Positions 45,101-53,691 of a DNA stretch of 60,821 bases are shown piece by piece. Source of the DNA: Candidatus Physcocola equi (GTDB taxonomy: Bacteria; Bacteroidota; Bacteroidia; Bacteroidales; Paludibacteraceae); NCBI GenBank assembly GCA_018064855.1, contig JAGHUM010000070.1, forward strand, positions 1 to 60,821, read 5' to 3'. The first letter of the stretch is position 1. Each line of letters begins with the position of its first letter. The notes under the pieces were generated by a model. It did no database searches. It worked only from the letters and a program-made list of their open reading frames with translations, and was not told the DNA's origin. Position numbers and translations under genes: made by a program.

Positions 45101-45506
45101 TAATGTGTCGGAACGTATGAATTTGTATCGCGATATCGACAATCTGAAAGACGATAAAGAATTGGAAAAATTCAGAAATAATCTGATAGACCGTTTCGGT
45201 CCGGTTCCTGAGCAAGTGGAGAATTTGTTGACCATAGTCAGGTTGCGTTGGGATGCAGTTGCCATAGGAATAGAAAAATTGGTGCTGAAAAATAATAAGA
45301 TGAATTGCTATTTAGTGCAGAATCCTCAGTCTCCGTTCTACCAGTCGAAAGTGTTCGATGCGCTTATTTCCTATGTCTCCAATCATGCTGTTCGTTCAAA
45401 ATTCAATCCGAATACGCAAAAACCGTCTGTCTCTTTTATGGATGTGCGTTCTGTTGATGAGGCAATGGATATTTTGAAATCGGTGTTACTAAATGTACAA
45501 AAATAA
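42198..45506 (+). CDS. mfd: Transcription-repair coupling factor Mfd
   Basis: ATP-dependent translocase that removes stalled RNA polymerase and recruits UvrA. The 1102-residue protein has UvrB-like N-terminal domains (about 1-330), the RNA-polymerase-interacting RID domain near 400-480 (KIGDYVSHIDFGIAKFGGL), a RecG-like helicase motor with Walker A in CGDVGFGKTE near 570 and the DEEQ box (IIDEEQKFG), the TRG motif region around LRGRVGRSNRRAFCYLL, and a C-terminal D7 domain. Length is normal for Bacteroidetes. A strong hairpin lies directly after the stop. Confidence 0.97.
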   Translation: MELTDLLPVLQKHTQLKKLTTWLNGKNVNQHLWMKGMAGSVSPALFAAAFTDAFRSFLFVLDSQEDAAYFYHDLVQITGGEDVCFFPSSYKRAVKYGEKDAGNEVMRTETLNAIESADGPLMLVTYPEALLEKVVSSSALKSKTLSLKAGQQIKLSSITYELSNFGFEKVDFVFQPGQFAVRGSILDVFSFSCDLPIRFDFFGDEIDSIRLFDVDTQLSKEKKDKISIVSDVNAGSAERISFFSFIPRDTVLAFNDYAYAGDCFAKSDEENVEIEDLLSVSDFKSETQSFKLIEVGLHNHFTDSAVLEFHTSPQPVFNKNFDLVIENFKQMLKDKYQIFVMTDNVHQTDRLKAIFDDMNADIAFTPVEKTMHEGFVDKDVKICCYTDHQIFDRFHKYSLVSERARSGKASMTLKMLKSLKIGDYVSHIDFGIAKFGGLMKMVINDKQQEVIKLIFKDDDLVFISIHALHKIAKYRQKEGVEPKISKLGSGAWQALKDRTKKKVKDIARDLIALYARRRQEEGFAFSPDSFLQQELESSFLYEDTPDQLKATAEVKRDMEKNEPMDRLVCGDVGFGKTEIAIRAAFKAVADNKQVAVLVPTTVLAFQHYQTFSERLKTLPCRVEYLSRTRSAKDTKIVLKDLEEGKVNIIIGTHKLIGKTVKFKDLGLLIIDEEQKFGVSVKEKIRQMKVNVDTLTLTATPIPRTLQFSLLGARDLSIMTTPPPNRYPVQTQLCQFNEDVVRDAIKFELDRNGQVFFVSNRIASLQPLKDMINRLVPGARVVIGHGQMDGEALEKVILDFLNFDYDVLLSTSIIESGIDISNCNTIIINEAQNFGLSDLHQLRGRVGRSNRRAFCYLLSPPLSAMSDEGRRRLQTIETFSDLGSGFNIAMQDLDIRGAGNLLGAEQSGFIADLGYETYHKILTEAVNELKNDEFSELYADELDADSDTFVTECQIETDLELIIPEEYVDNVSERMNLYRDIDNLKDDKELEKFRNNLIDRFGPVPEQVENLLTIVRLRWDAVAIGIEKLVLKNNKMNCYLVQNPQSPFYQSKVFDALISYVSNHAVRSKFNPNTQKPSVSFMDVRSVDEAMDILKSVLLNVQK

Positions 45507-45546
45507 ACAACGGTGGCGTTTGATAAATTCAAACGCCACCGTTGTT
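45506..45546. terminator. Strong hairpin between mfd and tsaD (convergent)
   Basis: An 18-bp perfect stem starting AACAACGGTGGCG with a 5-base loop, lying between two convergent genes and with T residues at each end. It should work as a bidirectional terminator. Confidence 0.92.
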
Positions 45547-45563
45547 TTACCTATTTGGTTTTA

Positions 45564-46583
45564 TTAAATGATAACTCTTGAATATGGAGGTAGGTCTATA
45601 TCACTGAATTCGCCATCCAAAAACTTGTGGTACCCAACGATGCCAATCATTGCTGCATTGTCTGTGGTATAACTGAATTTTGGAATGTATATGTCCCAGC
45701 CGTATTTCTCGGCATGCTCTGCAAAAGCATTTCTCAATGCAGAATTTGCACTTACTCCTCCTGCTACAGCAACGTGCTTGATTCCTGTTGCCTTTACTGC
45801 TTTGCGAAGTTTGTCCATAAGTATCTCTATGACGGTATTCTGCAAAGATGCGCAAAGGTCATTCTTTCTTTTCTCTATGAAATCGGCATCTTTTTTGACT
45901 TCGTCGCGAAGCGTGTATAAGAAACTGGTTTTTAGTCCGCTGAAACTGTAGTCGAAACCTTGTATCTGTGGTTTGCAGAATGTGAACGCTTTAGGGTTGC
46001 CTTCTTTTGCCAGCCTGTCAATGACAGGGCCTCCAGGATAGGGTAGTCCCATTACTTTCGCACATTTATCGAATGCTTCTCCTGCAGCGTCGTCTATGGT
46101 TTGCCCCATGATTTCCAAATCATTGAAACTTTTCACTTTCACGATTTGGCTGTTCCCGCCGCTGACTAAAAGGCAAAGGAATGGAAATGGAGGAATATGG
46201 GCTTCTTCTCCCTCTCTCTCAATAAAGTGAGCCATGATGTGGCCTTGCAGGTGGTTTACGTCAATCAGTGGAATGCCTAAGGAGATGCTGAGACCTTTTG
46301 CAAATGATGTGCCGACCATAAGTGACCCCATCAATCCGGGACCTCTTGTATAGGCAATCGCATTTAGTTCCTCTTTTCTCACTCCCGCTTGTTTCAACGC
46401 TTCATGTACCACTGGCAATATGTTGCTTTGATGGGCGCGACTGGCAAGTTCGGGTACCACACCGCCATAACTTTCGTGCACTTTTTGGCTTGCTATGACG
46501 TTTGATAATAGTTTGCTGTCATTAAATACGGCGGCAGAAGTGTCGTCGCAACTTGATTCTATCGCTAGTATTTTTACACTCAT
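45564..46583 (-). CDS. tsaD: tRNA t6A37 threonylcarbamoyltransferase subunit TsaD
   Basis: Catalytic ASKHA-fold subunit that transfers threonylcarbamoyl to A37 of ANN-decoding tRNAs. The iron-binding His pair is in VNHLQGHIMAHF, and ILAIESSCDDTSAAV, YTRGPGLMGSL and GGVSANSALR are diagnostic. I place the start at the ATG at 46583 (MSVKILAIESSCD), which gives 339 residues, rather than the upstream GTG at 46607. It is divergent from tamB. MtaB, encoded at 21646-22962, further modifies its product. Confidence 0.97.
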   Translation of the reverse strand: MSVKILAIESSCDDTSAAVFNDSKLLSNVIASQKVHESYGGVVPELASRAHQSNILPVVHEALKQAGVRKEELNAIAYTRGPGLMGSLMVGTSFAKGLSISLGIPLIDVNHLQGHIMAHFIEREGEEAHIPPFPFLCLLVSGGNSQIVKVKSFNDLEIMGQTIDDAAGEAFDKCAKVMGLPYPGGPVIDRLAKEGNPKAFTFCKPQIQGFDYSFSGLKTSFLYTLRDEVKKDADFIEKRKNDLCASLQNTVIEILMDKLRKAVKATGIKHVAVAGGVSANSALRNAFAEHAEKYGWDIYIPKFSYTTDNAAMIGIVGYHKFLDGEFSDIDLPPYSRVII

Positions 46584-46647
46584 TGTTTTTTCTGGTTTTG
46601 TCCTCACTTATTGGCGACTAAATACTTACATATCGCAAGTTTTTTTG

Positions 46648-46655
46648 TACCTTTG
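46648..46655 (+). promoter_or_regulatory. -7 box upstream of tamB
   Basis: TACCTTTG matches TAnnTTTG. Transcription starting about six bases later would leave only some 18 bases before the apparent ATA start at 46679, with AAGG at 46668-46671 as ribosome-binding site. No canonical -33 box was found at the right distance. Confidence 0.6.
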
Positions 46656-46678
46656 TGTATCTAATTTAAGGCAAAGTT

Positions 46679-49600
46679 ATAAAAAAAATACTATATATAC
46701 CGATTATTCTACTCGCTGTCGTTTTATTATTACTAATTGGCGGGTATCTGCTGTTGCAAAACGTTAGTACACAGCAGAAAGTTCTTGCTGCTGTAACCGA
46801 AGGCCTGTCTGAGAAAATTGATGCGGAAGTGAATTCCGGTAATATCGAATGGAGTTTTCCTAATACGTTTGTGTTGAATGATTTATATGTGGAAGACCAG
46901 CAAAAAGATACTCTTGTTTTTGTTGACAGAGCAAGACTGACGGTAAATATCCTGCCTCTATTTGAACAAAGAATATCGATTCGTACGGTACAACTTACGG
47001 GAATGAGAGGTTTTGTCCGTGAAATTGATTCTTTGGGAACGATGAACTTCCAGTTCGTCGTGGATGCATTCAAAAAGAAAGATTCTACTCAATCGAAGTG
47101 GAGTGCCGACATTGAAAGTATTGGTTTGAAAGATTGTGGGATATCCTTTCATCGGGATTCTGTCAATCTGACTCCAGGAAAGTTTAATCCGCGTTTTATT
47201 GATATTGAGAATTTGAATGGTAATGTCTTTGTCCGGAATATGACGCTGGATTCTATCAATTTCCGTCTCCATAAACTTTGTTTTACAGAACGCTCTGGTT
47301 TGGTCCTCAGTAACTTGTCGGCCAATTTGGTTTCCAATAATGATCAATTGTCGCTGTTGTATTTCACCACGGAGATGCCAAAGAGCAAACTCTCTTTTAA
47401 TCGGTGCAATATTAAATATGCGGATCTGAAATCCAAGGATTTTTTCCATGATTATAACATAGATCTGGAACTCAATCCAAGCAAAGTCGCTTTGACTGAT
47501 TTGAAAGCGTTTGTTCCTGCATTTTCCACTTTGCCGGATGTGTTTCATATAAACGGTTCATTTAATGGGACTCTTTCCAATCTGGATGTCAAGCGTTTGC
47601 GAATTCAAGATGGCGAAGATTTGGTTCTGGATGCGGATTTGCACGTGAAGGGGTTGCCTAACTTTAAAACGGCTTACTTGAAAGCCGATTTCAATCAGGT
47701 TTCCGCTTCTGCTGCTGATGTGAAGCGTATTTGTTCTCCTTTAATTGGCCGAGAGGTGTTTTTGCCGGAAGCATTTGAAAATCTAAAAACAATTGCTTTT
47801 TCTGGTAATGTGGATGGCACTTTGGCGGATATGAAAGCAAAGGGTGAAATCAATACTGCTCCAGGAAAAGTCGTGCTGGACGTTTCAATCAAAAATCCAA
47901 ATGCGGCGTTTGAAACATACACGATAGATGGTTCTGTTGAAACCCACAATTATCATCTTGGAGATGTACTTCCAAAAAGTGAATTAGGCGATGCCTCTTT
48001 GGGACTGAAAGTGAAACTGCGCCGCCTTTCTTCTGAAAAGAAAAATGATTTTGCTTTCGATGCAGAAGGAACGGTTGATTCCCTTTCCTACAAAGGATAT
48101 ACATATCACAATATCACAATCAATGGCGATTTTGGCGCAAATGGCTTCAATGGAGATCTTGAGGTGAACGATCCTAACGCAAAATTTTCTTTCACCGGAA
48201 ATGTGAATCTTTTGGCAAAACGTCCCGTATTCAAGTTTGATGCGGATGTTTCAAAGGTTTGCCTTACCAAACTAAATCTGTCTAAAAGCAATGCGGATGC
48301 TTGCCTTTCTTTCAATATGGATGCCGATTTCCAAGGTAAAGAATTTGACGATTTGGAAGGGGCCCTCACGATTGATAATTTCCTGCTTCAACGCGCATCT
48401 GGAAAAGATCTTTTGGTGAATAACGTCAACGTGAATATCACTCCGGCAAATGCAGCGGGAGTGAAGAAAGCACAGGTGGTTTCAGACTTTGTTAATGGTA
48501 GCATTTCTGGTAAATATCAGTTGGCTTCTCTTAAAGACAATGTGATGGATATCCTCCGACGATATGTGCCGGCTGTCATCGCAGATGGATCTGCCAAAAC
48601 CAAAGGTAATAATTTCGATTTCCAGTTTTCTGTATCCAACACTGAGGTCCTTTCCGATGTTTTCGGACTTTCTGTCGCCATGATTAGTGATGGAACGATA
48701 AAGGGTTTTTTTAATGATATAACAGACAAATTCTGTGTCAGAATTGAGGCTCCATTATTGCGTGTCGGAAAAAAACAGATTGAAGATGCGCTTATTCTCT
48801 GCGAGAATCCTAAATCTCAGGCAAAGTTGATTTGCAGGGCTACCATGTTGCCGCAAAACAACCGAAGAAGTCCGGTCTATTTTTCCTTGAATGCGAATGC
48901 GTTCCGCGATTCAATAGATTCACGAATCAATTTTAGTAACTCTGTTAATGAGACGTATAGTGGTGAATTGGCAGTCCTTTCTGTGCTGAAATCTCTTTCG
49001 AAGGAAGGTCTTTCTGCTGATTTCTTCATTAAACCGACGGAGTTTATCTTGAAAGATTCTGTTTGGACCATGCACAAGAGTAAAATAGAACTCAGGCCTG
49101 GTAACCTTTCGGTAAATGGTTTCTTAATAGATCATGCCGACCAGTCGTTGAGCATCAATGGCTTCAACACCAGTTCCATGGAAGATAGTATCGGGGTGTT
49201 TTTGAAAGATATTCAACTCAGTTACATCAGCAATATGATTAATGCGGCAAATTTTGGTTTTGCTGGTATTGCAAATGGTAAAGTGTTTATGCATAAACTG
49301 TTTAACAAACCATTCTTTACTGCGAAACTCGGATTGGATGCAGCGGAAATAAACGATGCACCAATCGGAGATCTGAGTGTGGATTCCCATTTCGACACTA
49401 AAGAAAAGAATATCTTTTTCAATGGCGATATTTTCTCTGCTGTCAATAAGGCGCGTTCTCCTTATCATGGTGGGGTGTTCCTGGGGCGTGATTCCATGTC
49501 CATCAAAGGAGATTTGGTGGATATTGACCTCCGTTTCTTGCGTCGCTACTTTGGCAAAGTGCTTGCTGATTTCAATGGCTTGGCATCTGGTAAAGTGCAT

Positions 49601-51250
49601 GCTTTTGGAAAGTTCGGCAATATCGGTCTCGAAGGTCATCCGATTGTGAAAAACGCAAGTTTTGGAATAGAATTCCTTAATACGAAGTATTCTATTGACC
49701 GCGATACGGTATATATGACGCCAACCTCTTTTGCGCTGAAAGGTGCTACTGTGAAGGATGAATTTGGCAATAAAGGTAAAACTATGGCCAGAATTCGCCA
49801 CAAAGGATTTAAAGATTGGAAATTCAATGTGGATGTTGATTGTGACAACGTATTGGCTCTCAATACATCCGAGATGGATAATGAAACTTTCTATGGAAAG
49901 GCTTTTGCTGACGGACTTGTCAACATTAACGGAAATACCAATGCCATCAAATTTTCTATGAAGGTTAAAAGCCGTGAAAATACGGTCGTTACAATTCCTA
50001 TCGGTGGAACGAATGATGTGGGCAAGTACGATTATATCACTTTTGTTAACGATGAGGAAAAACAGTCTGCGGCGGAGAAACGCAGAAACAGAAGAGACAA
50101 AATACGCCGCATTATTGATGAAAAAAATATGTCCACGCGTGTCATCTTGGATATGCAGGTTGAAGCAACTCCTGATGCCCAGATTCAGTTGATTATGGAC
50201 CCTCGAGCTGGTGATATAATTAAGACGAGAGGTAATGGAGTCATTCGTATCAATTACGATACCCAAACCTCAGATTTTGGCATGCTTGGCACCTATGAAG
50301 TGACTAAAGGTGAGTATCTCTTTACCATACAGAGTGTTATTTCCAGAAAATTCAGTATTTTGCCTGGTAGCCGTCTGCACTTCACTGGTAGTCCTTATAC
50401 TGCAGGACTCGATGTTCAGGCAAAATATTCTTTGAATGCTTCTCTCACCAATATTCTTGATGATGCCAATTACAATAGTGCGACTAGTGCCAATGTTGAC
50501 TGTCTGCTTTTCTTGACAGGGACAATCCAGAATCCAATCATCAAATTCGGACTAGAATTGCCTAATGCCGATGAGGAAGTGAAGCGAAAATTGGCAAGTG
50601 TGGTCAACACGGAAGAAAGCCTGAACAGAAATGTGGCTTCGTTGCTTGCTTTAGGTCACTTCTACACCATGGATAAGAGCAGCGCACAGAGTGGTGCAAC
50701 TGGTAATAGCGAGTTGACCTCTGTTGGATTCTCTACGTTGTCGTCTGAAGTCGGCAACTTGTTGTCTCGTATCAACAACGATGTCAATGTCGGAGTAAAC
50801 TACAATCCGGGATCGGATGCTGATGCTTCGGCTCAGGAATTCGAGGTGGCGCTTTCTACTCAGTTTCTAAATGACCGTTTGTTGGTAAATGGTAACTTTG
50901 GTTATAGGGAGGCAAATCCGGCATCGCTGAATAATAACACCAGTGGTATTTTGGATTTTGATATCGAGTACAAACTGACCCCGAGTGGAAAGTTCAGATT
51001 CAAGGCTTTCAACCGTACGGATAATAGTTATTTCCGTCAAACCAATAATGGTACTCAAGGTGTCGGTCTCTCATATCGAGAGGATTTTGACACTTATACC
51101 GAGTGGTTTAACCGTTACTGGAATCCAGTTAAAGGTGTTTTCTCAAAAAAGTCCAGAGTCAAAAATGCAAGTCAAAAGGCTTCCAAAACTGATTCTGCAA
51201 AAGTGAAGGCAACAAAAGCCGATTCGACTGGGGCGACATCTCAACATTGA
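46679..51250 (+). CDS. tamB: Translocation and assembly module protein TamB, apparent ATA start
   Basis: A very large AsmA-like/TamB protein (about 1523 residues) bridging inner and outer membrane for lipid transport and outer-membrane protein assembly. From 46679 the frame reads a basic start (KKI) and a hydrophobic anchor (LYIPIILLAVVLLLLIGGYLLL), then long beta-rich repeats and the C-terminal DUF490 domain (GDIIKTRGNGVIRINYDTQTSDFGMLGTYEVTKGEYLF region). No ATG, GTG or TTG lies in frame before the anchor; the stop TAA is at 46667-46669. The first usable standard codon, TTG at 46754, would cut off the anchor. I therefore infer ATA initiation or a base error at the start codon. Confidence 0.9.
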   Translation: MKKILYIPIILLAVVLLLLIGGYLLLQNVSTQQKVLAAVTEGLSEKIDAEVNSGNIEWSFPNTFVLNDLYVEDQQKDTLVFVDRARLTVNILPLFEQRISIRTVQLTGMRGFVREIDSLGTMNFQFVVDAFKKKDSTQSKWSADIESIGLKDCGISFHRDSVNLTPGKFNPRFIDIENLNGNVFVRNMTLDSINFRLHKLCFTERSGLVLSNLSANLVSNNDQLSLLYFTTEMPKSKLSFNRCNIKYADLKSKDFFHDYNIDLELNPSKVALTDLKAFVPAFSTLPDVFHINGSFNGTLSNLDVKRLRIQDGEDLVLDADLHVKGLPNFKTAYLKADFNQVSASAADVKRICSPLIGREVFLPEAFENLKTIAFSGNVDGTLADMKAKGEINTAPGKVVLDVSIKNPNAAFETYTIDGSVETHNYHLGDVLPKSELGDASLGLKVKLRRLSSEKKNDFAFDAEGTVDSLSYKGYTYHNITINGDFGANGFNGDLEVNDPNAKFSFTGNVNLLAKRPVFKFDADVSKVCLTKLNLSKSNADACLSFNMDADFQGKEFDDLEGALTIDNFLLQRASGKDLLVNNVNVNITPANAAGVKKAQVVSDFVNGSISGKYQLASLKDNVMDILRRYVPAVIADGSAKTKGNNFDFQFSVSNTEVLSDVFGLSVAMISDGTIKGFFNDITDKFCVRIEAPLLRVGKKQIEDALILCENPKSQAKLICRATMLPQNNRRSPVYFSLNANAFRDSIDSRINFSNSVNETYSGELAVLSVLKSLSKEGLSADFFIKPTEFILKDSVWTMHKSKIELRPGNLSVNGFLIDHADQSLSINGFNTSSMEDSIGVFLKDIQLSYISNMINAANFGFAGIANGKVFMHKLFNKPFFTAKLGLDAAEINDAPIGDLSVDSHFDTKEKNIFFNGDIFSAVNKARSPYHGGVFLGRDSMSIKGDLVDIDLRFLRRYFGKVLADFNGLASGKVHAFGKFGNIGLEGHPIVKNASFGIEFLNTKYSIDRDTVYMTPTSFALKGATVKDEFGNKGKTMARIRHKGFKDWKFNVDVDCDNVLALNTSEMDNETFYGKAFADGLVNINGNTNAIKFSMKVKSRENTVVTIPIGGTNDVGKYDYITFVNDEEKQSAAEKRRNRRDKIRRIIDEKNMSTRVILDMQVEATPDAQIQLIMDPRAGDIIKTRGNGVIRINYDTQTSDFGMLGTYEVTKGEYLFTIQSVISRKFSILPGSRLHFTGSPYTAGLDVQAKYSLNASLTNILDDANYNSATSANVDCLLFLTGTIQNPIIKFGLELPNADEEVKRKLASVVNTEESLNRNVASLLALGHFYTMDKSSAQSGATGNSELTSVGFSTLSSEVGNLLSRINNDVNVGVNYNPGSDADASAQEFEVALSTQFLNDRLLVNGNFGYREANPASLNNNTSGILDFDIEYKLTPSGKFRFKAFNRTDNSYFRQTNNGTQGVGLSYREDFDTYTEWFNRYWNPVKGVFSKKSRVKNASQKASKTDSAKVKATKADSTGATSQH

Positions 51251-51327
51251 TTATTATTTTATCACAATTCATACTAAATACTTTTTCTATACGTTTATTT
51301 TAGACAAGGTGTAAAACCTATTTCGAT

Positions 51328-53322
51328 ATGAATCATTTTTTTTCTGACATAACAAAAATCATCCCGATTGTTGCAACTGTTGTTGTCTGCTCTGGTTGTT
51401 CCGTTAATCAAACCATCAAAAAAGCGGACAAAAAATATGAAATTGGTGAATATTATAAGGCGGCTTCGATATACCGCATGGCTTATCCCCGCGTATCTGC
51501 TGCAAAGGAAAGACAAAAGAAAGGATATGTGGCATATCGCATGGGTACATGTTATGCCCTGCTCAATGAAAACAGCAAGGCGGAAATGGCTTTGAAAAAT
51601 GCTGTTCGTTATAAAGGCGATTCTTTGGCTTGTTTGCTTTATGCGGATGTGCTCCGAAAAAACAATAAGGCGAAAGAGGCGATTAAGCAGTATGATGCTT
51701 TCCTTGAAACACATCCTGCCGATTCAAGAGCCTTGGCTGGCAAATCTTCTGCGGTTGACGCTGTTGAATGGGCCAAAAATCCTACGAAATATGTGGTGAG
51801 CAAAGTTGATTTGCTGGCTTCTAAAAAAACGGAAAGTTCACCGGCATTCCCTGGTGGTGATAGTTCTACCGTTTATTTCGCTACCACTCGCATAGAGAAA
51901 GGTGATAAGCGGAAAAACAGCAAAATCACGGGTCTGCCAACACACAATATTTATGTCGCCCGCAAAAATTCCGCTGGGGCATGGGATCAGATAGAGGCGC
52001 TTGAAGGTGAAATCAATACGATTGACGATGAAGGAGCACCTTGTTTTACTGCTGACGGGAAAACTATGTTTTTTACGCGTTGTCGTTCGGTAAAGGGCCA
52101 GTCTTTGGGGGCTGAAATCTACACTTGTCAAAGACAAGGTGGAAAGTGGGGTAAGGTCAGCAAAGTGGAACTTTCAAAAGATAGTTCTATTACGTTTGCG
52201 CATCCTGCTGTTTCTTCTGACGGACGCGTACTTTATTTCGTGTCTGACCTTCAAGGCGGTTTCGGAGGTAAGGATATATGGTTCTCTATTAAAAATGAAT
52301 CGGGTTGGGGCGCACCACAAAATGCAGGCTCTCAAATAAATACTGCAGGCGATGAAATGTTCCCGACTTTCCGTCACGATTCCCTTCTTTATTTCTCTTC
52401 AAACGGACATCCGGGTTTTGGTGGACTAGATATTTTCTGTGCCACTTTAGGAAACGACGGATCTTGGAAATCGGTAAGAAACATGATGACTCCAATCAAT
52501 TCCAGCATGGACGATTTTGGTATGTCTTTCATTGAAGGTGCAGAAAGTGGTATGTTCAGTTCAAATCGTGATGAGCGAAAAGGTAACGACCACCTCTATT
52601 CTTTTGTTTTGCCGCCTGTGTTGTTTAATATAACAGGAAAGATTCTTTCTACTTCTGGAGAACCATTGCCTGATGCTACCATTCGTGTGGTGGGCAACGA
52701 TGGGACTAACTTGAAACTGCATGCGAAAAAGGATGGCACTTTCTCTTACCCCCTCAATAAAAATGTAAAATATGTCATCTTGGGCAATTGCCGTGGTTAT
52801 CTCAATCGTAAAGAAACTGTTGCCACAGAGGATCTTGAAGACAGTAAGAATTTCAATGTGAATATGCAACTGGCTTCTATTAGCAAGCCTGTCGGACTAG
52901 ATAACATTTTCTTTGAGTTTGGTAAGGCTACATTAACCAAGGAAAGTGATAAGAGTTTGGATAAACTTGTGGCTTTGCTAAATGATAACCCAAATATCAC
53001 GATTGAGATTGGTGCCCATACCGACCGTGTTGGCTCTGCTGAAGGTAACTTGGAATTGTCGGGACAACGTGCAAGATCGGTTGTTGATTATCTGGTAAAA
53101 AAAGGTATTGAGTCTGATAGATTGACTGCTAAAGGTTATGGAAAATCGACTCCTGTTGTAGTTGATGCTAAATTGGCAAAGCAATATGATTTCATGAAAG
53201 AAGGTCAGATTCTCGACGATGGCGCTCTTGATCAAATGACGAAAGAACAGCAAGATATTGCCAATCAGGTAAATCGTCGTACAGAGTTCCGTGTGCTGAA
53301 AACTACTTATAAAATGTATTGA
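51328..53322 (+). CDS. PorE-like OmpA family lipoprotein of the type IX secretion system
   Basis: A 664-residue outer-membrane lipoprotein with lipobox VCSGC (Cys24). Domains in order are TPR repeats (about 30-150), a PD40/WD40-like beta propeller (about 165-430; AVSSDGRVLYFVSDLQGGFGGKDIW), a carboxypeptidase-regulatory-like fold (about 435-520; ITGKILSTSGEPLPDATI), and a C-terminal OmpA peptidoglycan-binding domain (about 530-660; IGAHTDRVGSAEGNLELSGQRA). This exact order is that of PorE, which anchors the T9SS PorK/N ring side to peptidoglycan. It follows tamB by 77 bases. Related OmpA/PD40 proteins exist, so PorE is probable rather than certain. Confidence 0.88.
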   Translation: MNHFFSDITKIIPIVATVVVCSGCSVNQTIKKADKKYEIGEYYKAASIYRMAYPRVSAAKERQKKGYVAYRMGTCYALLNENSKAEMALKNAVRYKGDSLACLLYADVLRKNNKAKEAIKQYDAFLETHPADSRALAGKSSAVDAVEWAKNPTKYVVSKVDLLASKKTESSPAFPGGDSSTVYFATTRIEKGDKRKNSKITGLPTHNIYVARKNSAGAWDQIEALEGEINTIDDEGAPCFTADGKTMFFTRCRSVKGQSLGAEIYTCQRQGGKWGKVSKVELSKDSSITFAHPAVSSDGRVLYFVSDLQGGFGGKDIWFSIKNESGWGAPQNAGSQINTAGDEMFPTFRHDSLLYFSSNGHPGFGGLDIFCATLGNDGSWKSVRNMMTPINSSMDDFGMSFIEGAESGMFSSNRDERKGNDHLYSFVLPPVLFNITGKILSTSGEPLPDATIRVVGNDGTNLKLHAKKDGTFSYPLNKNVKYVILGNCRGYLNRKETVATEDLEDSKNFNVNMQLASISKPVGLDNIFFEFGKATLTKESDKSLDKLVALLNDNPNITIEIGAHTDRVGSAEGNLELSGQRARSVVDYLVKKGIESDRLTAKGYGKSTPVVVDAKLAKQYDFMKEGQILDDGALDQMTKEQQDIANQVNRRTEFRVLKTTYKMY

Positions 53323-53407
53323 TTTTCATTGGTCTTCCATTCAATATCATCCTTGTTAAGAAAAGGGAATATTAAGGTGGACACAAATTAATTTGCAATA
53401 TCAACAG

Positions 53408-53439
53408 AAAGGGTTACTGTTTATTCAGTAACCCTTTTT
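53408..53439 (+). terminator. Terminator after the PorE-like gene, edge of the accessory island
   Basis: AAAGGGTTACTG and its complement form a 12-bp stem around a 6-base loop, followed by a T-run. It closes the housekeeping transcript just before the first island repeat. Confidence 0.9.
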
Positions 53440-53467
53440 GTATGTCTTTCCCGAAATTTACATATCT

Positions 53468-53486
53468 ACAACTTGTGGATAATCAT
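53468..53486 (-). repeat. Island repeat, type A, right-end orientation (copy 1)
   Basis: On the minus strand, 19 bases are identical to the other type A copies (ATGATTATCCACAAGTTGT). It is the first copy after the PorE terminator and has no left partner inside the window. Confidence 0.8.
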
Positions 53487-53505
53487 ATTAATAATTCATG
53501 ATTTA

Positions 53506-53537
53506 TTTGGTTATGTCAAATATACTGGTTATCTTTG
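53506..53537 (+). promoter_or_regulatory. Canonical promoter at the head of the accessory array
   Basis: TTTG at 53506-53509 and TATCTTTG at 53530-53537 are separated by 20 bases, the best full -33/-7 match seen in the window. The predicted start is near 53544. It would transcribe the short leader frame and the first island gene. Confidence 0.75.
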
Positions 53538-53563
53538 CGATGTAAAATTATTAACTTGATGAA

Positions 53564-53626
53564 ATGAATACTATGAAACAAATTCAATTCCTTGTTTTCC
53601 CCAAAAAAGATTGTAAACAAATGTGA
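53564..53626 (+). CDS. Possible 20-codon leader reading frame
   Basis: ATG at 53564 opens a 20-residue frame (MNTMKQIQFLVFPKKDCKQM) ending at TGA 53624-53626, about 20 bases downstream of the predicted transcription start and 65 bases before the first island gene. It could be a leader peptide, a remnant of a deleted gene, or chance. Nothing in it identifies a family. The remainder of the 53323-53691 gap holds the terminator, repeat and promoter listed separately. Confidence 0.3.
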   Translation: MNTMKQIQFLVFPKKDCKQM

Positions 53627-53691
53627 TTTTTGTCTATAAGGTTTTTTATTGGATAAAAATTGATTTACTATGACTTAATTGATAATGATAT

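Noticed and set aside
49124..50266. 380-residue minus-strand reading frame
   Set aside because: It lies wholly inside tamB in antisense and reflects codon bias of that gene.
46754..51250. TTG at 46754 as the tamB start
   Set aside because: It would remove the N-terminal membrane anchor that is encoded in frame immediately upstream.
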